Shown here: positions 62,581-64,000 of the stretch, one piece after another
How positions within the stretch are numbered: position 1 is the first letter of the stretch
Layout: the number at the start of each line of letters is the position of its first letter
Origin: Pseudoscleropodium purum
Lineage: Eukaryota > Streptophyta > Bryopsida > Hypnales > Brachytheciaceae
DNA: 64,000 bases
Direction: 5' to 3'
Assembly (NCBI GenBank): GCA_963969395.1
Contig: OZ017799.1
Location: 8,062,501 to 8,126,500, forward strand
Translations under genes and position numbers: made by a program
Notes under the pieces: generated by a model
Databases searched by the model: none
What the model was told of the DNA's origin: nothing
The model's input: the letters and a program-made list of their open reading frames with translations, nothing else

Positions 62581-64000
62581 TCAAACCACATGATGGGCAA
62601 AAATTATAGTTGAGGTGATAAAGTGTTAAAACTTGATCTAACTCGATTACACACCTCACAACGAGAAACATAAATGGCAACTTGTTAATACACACCAATT
62701 CACCAATATTGATTGTGTAATAGAGAATATGTTCTATGCACACCAACATGTCCAAGCTCCTTGTGTACTTGCCGTACTAAAGAAGCCCACTGATTTGGTC
62801 TTGGAACAATGCACCTAGTTTCATCAAACCATACTCAAAACAACAAACCGTTCTCCCAATGAAATCTTACTACTTGATGACCAACTCTATCTCGCTCCAA
62901 GGTAGAGATAGGTGTAGAAAATGTCTCTTATTGAAGCTTGTATAAAACTACATGGTCTTCCTACACATCACCAACAACTTGAGCTTTGTCAAATTCTTCA
63001 TTTGATCCCTGTTTATGTAGCATAGATGCAAAACTTGACATCAAAGTGAAATATGTTGCGGCATGCCATCCGGAAATTGCCTCTCTATCACAGTGTCCAT
63101 GCCATCTAGCTCCGGTCAAATCCTCCTTTGAAGAACTTGGATTACGAGACAATCCATCAACATCCAAATTTGTAATGCCTGCCTAATGTACTATCTTAAA
63201 ATCATACTCTTGAAGCAACAATGCCCATCTAGTAAGCTTGCCAGTAAACTTATCTGATTCCATAAGCCACTTCAAGGGTTGGTGATTTGTCACCAATGTA
63301 AATTGGTGACCATACAAATAAGGTCAAAAATGTGCAATGGCCCAAACTATAGACAATGCTTCTCTTTCATTGTTAGATTGAATGAATAGTTGGACTCCGC
63401 ATTGTTATTACTCCTAGAGGCATATGCAATGACATACTTTTGTCCTACATCATCCTTTTGTGTCAAGATTGCTCCCAATCCGTTGCACTCCGATCTATAT
63501 GCAATTGAAAGGATCTAGTAACATCTAGCCGTTGAAGTACAGGACCTAAACCCAACTTTTGCTTCAATGTATTAAAAGTTTGTTCTTACTCGTGGCCCCA
63601 AATCCATGGTTGGTTCTTTCCCATGAGAATTGTCAATAGCTAGGCAATTAAGCTAAAGTTTTTAACAAACCGGTGATAGTAATTTGCCAAACCAAGAAAA
63701 GCTCGAAGTCGTGACACATCAACAAGTGTTGGGATCTTGTGCAATGCATTTACCTTTGCTTGTTGCACTCCAAGACCCCATAGCACAATCATATGGTCCA
63801 AATACGGTAATCGATCATGGAAAAATCTACACTTGTCATGATGTAAGCGCAATCTTCACTATTGTAGCCGTTCAAATATCACTTGCAAATGCCTCACATG
63901 CTCTTGCGGGCTGCTGTTAAAGATAATAACATCATCAATGTAGCATTTAGCAAATGGTAGGCCAGTCAAAACTTGATCCATTACCCTTTGAAACTCAACT
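61496..64000 (-). mobile_element. Decayed Ty3/gypsy pol, truncated by window end
   Basis: Reading down the - strand: reverse transcriptase with the YIDD motif (63942-63931) and FLGLANYYHRFVKNFS (near 63690). RNase H follows (about 63560-63140, including IVWAIAHF and an NHQPLKWL segment) and the D-x-D-G-L-S-R-N-P end of the tether near 63150. Next come the zinc-binding HKELGHVGVH segment (near 62760), the integrase core and a C-terminal PHD-like finger. Several in-frame stops (for example at 62423 and 62189, and two between YIDD and the next RT block) and at least one frameshift before the integrase core show it is inactive. gag, protease and the 5' LTR lie beyond the window. Confidence 0.9.

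Overview
This is a nuclear DNA window from a land plant. Three genes are interrupted by short GT-AG introns, the SR-protein and receptor-like cytoplasmic kinase families are plant types, and a plant-style LINE, a Ty3/gypsy pol and several small DNA transposons fill AT-rich intergenic DNA. Low gene density (four genes in 64 kb) and the repeat mix fit a large-genome plant, perhaps a lycophyte, bryophyte or gymnosperm. The species cannot be named from sequence alone.

Layout. 1-9 kb: AT-rich DNA with no recognised gene, a 36-bp perfect palindrome, and one copy of a dispersed repeat whose partner lies at 55.5 kb. 9-16.5 kb: a dead L1-type LINE (+ strand) carrying an inserted hAT-like MITE with an 8-bp target duplication and a second small inverted-repeat element. 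16.5-29.9 kb: microsatellites, nested repeats and two copies of a 0.73-kb terminal-inverted-repeat element. 29.9-35.3 kb: a complete SCL-type SR splicing factor gene (- strand), whose eight coding exons join in frame to 341 residues. 36-38 kb: repeats. 39.2-40.5 kb: a single-exon gene for a NEPRO/DUF4477-type nucleolar protein with an upstream telo-box. 44.6-48.8 kb: a multi-exon TruC/RluA-type RNA pseudouridine synthase with its catalytic HRLDR motif; one internal exon is unresolved. 52.4 kb: a second hAT-like MITE with a perfect 8-bp duplication. 53.2-54.9 kb: a non-autonomous CACTA element with a 3-bp duplication and a palindromic subterminal array. 57.6-60.2 kb: a two-exon RLCK of the PCRK/PBL type. 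61.2-64 kb: a decayed Ty3/gypsy pol (- strand, RT to RNase H to integrase) whose integrase C-terminus carries a PHD-type zinc finger.

The four host genes are housekeeping or signalling genes (splicing, nucleolar RNA processing, RNA modification, immune-type kinase) and do not form a functional cluster. The most unusual item is the integrase-PHD arrangement. The short elements are unusually well preserved structurally: three have target-site duplications readable by eye.
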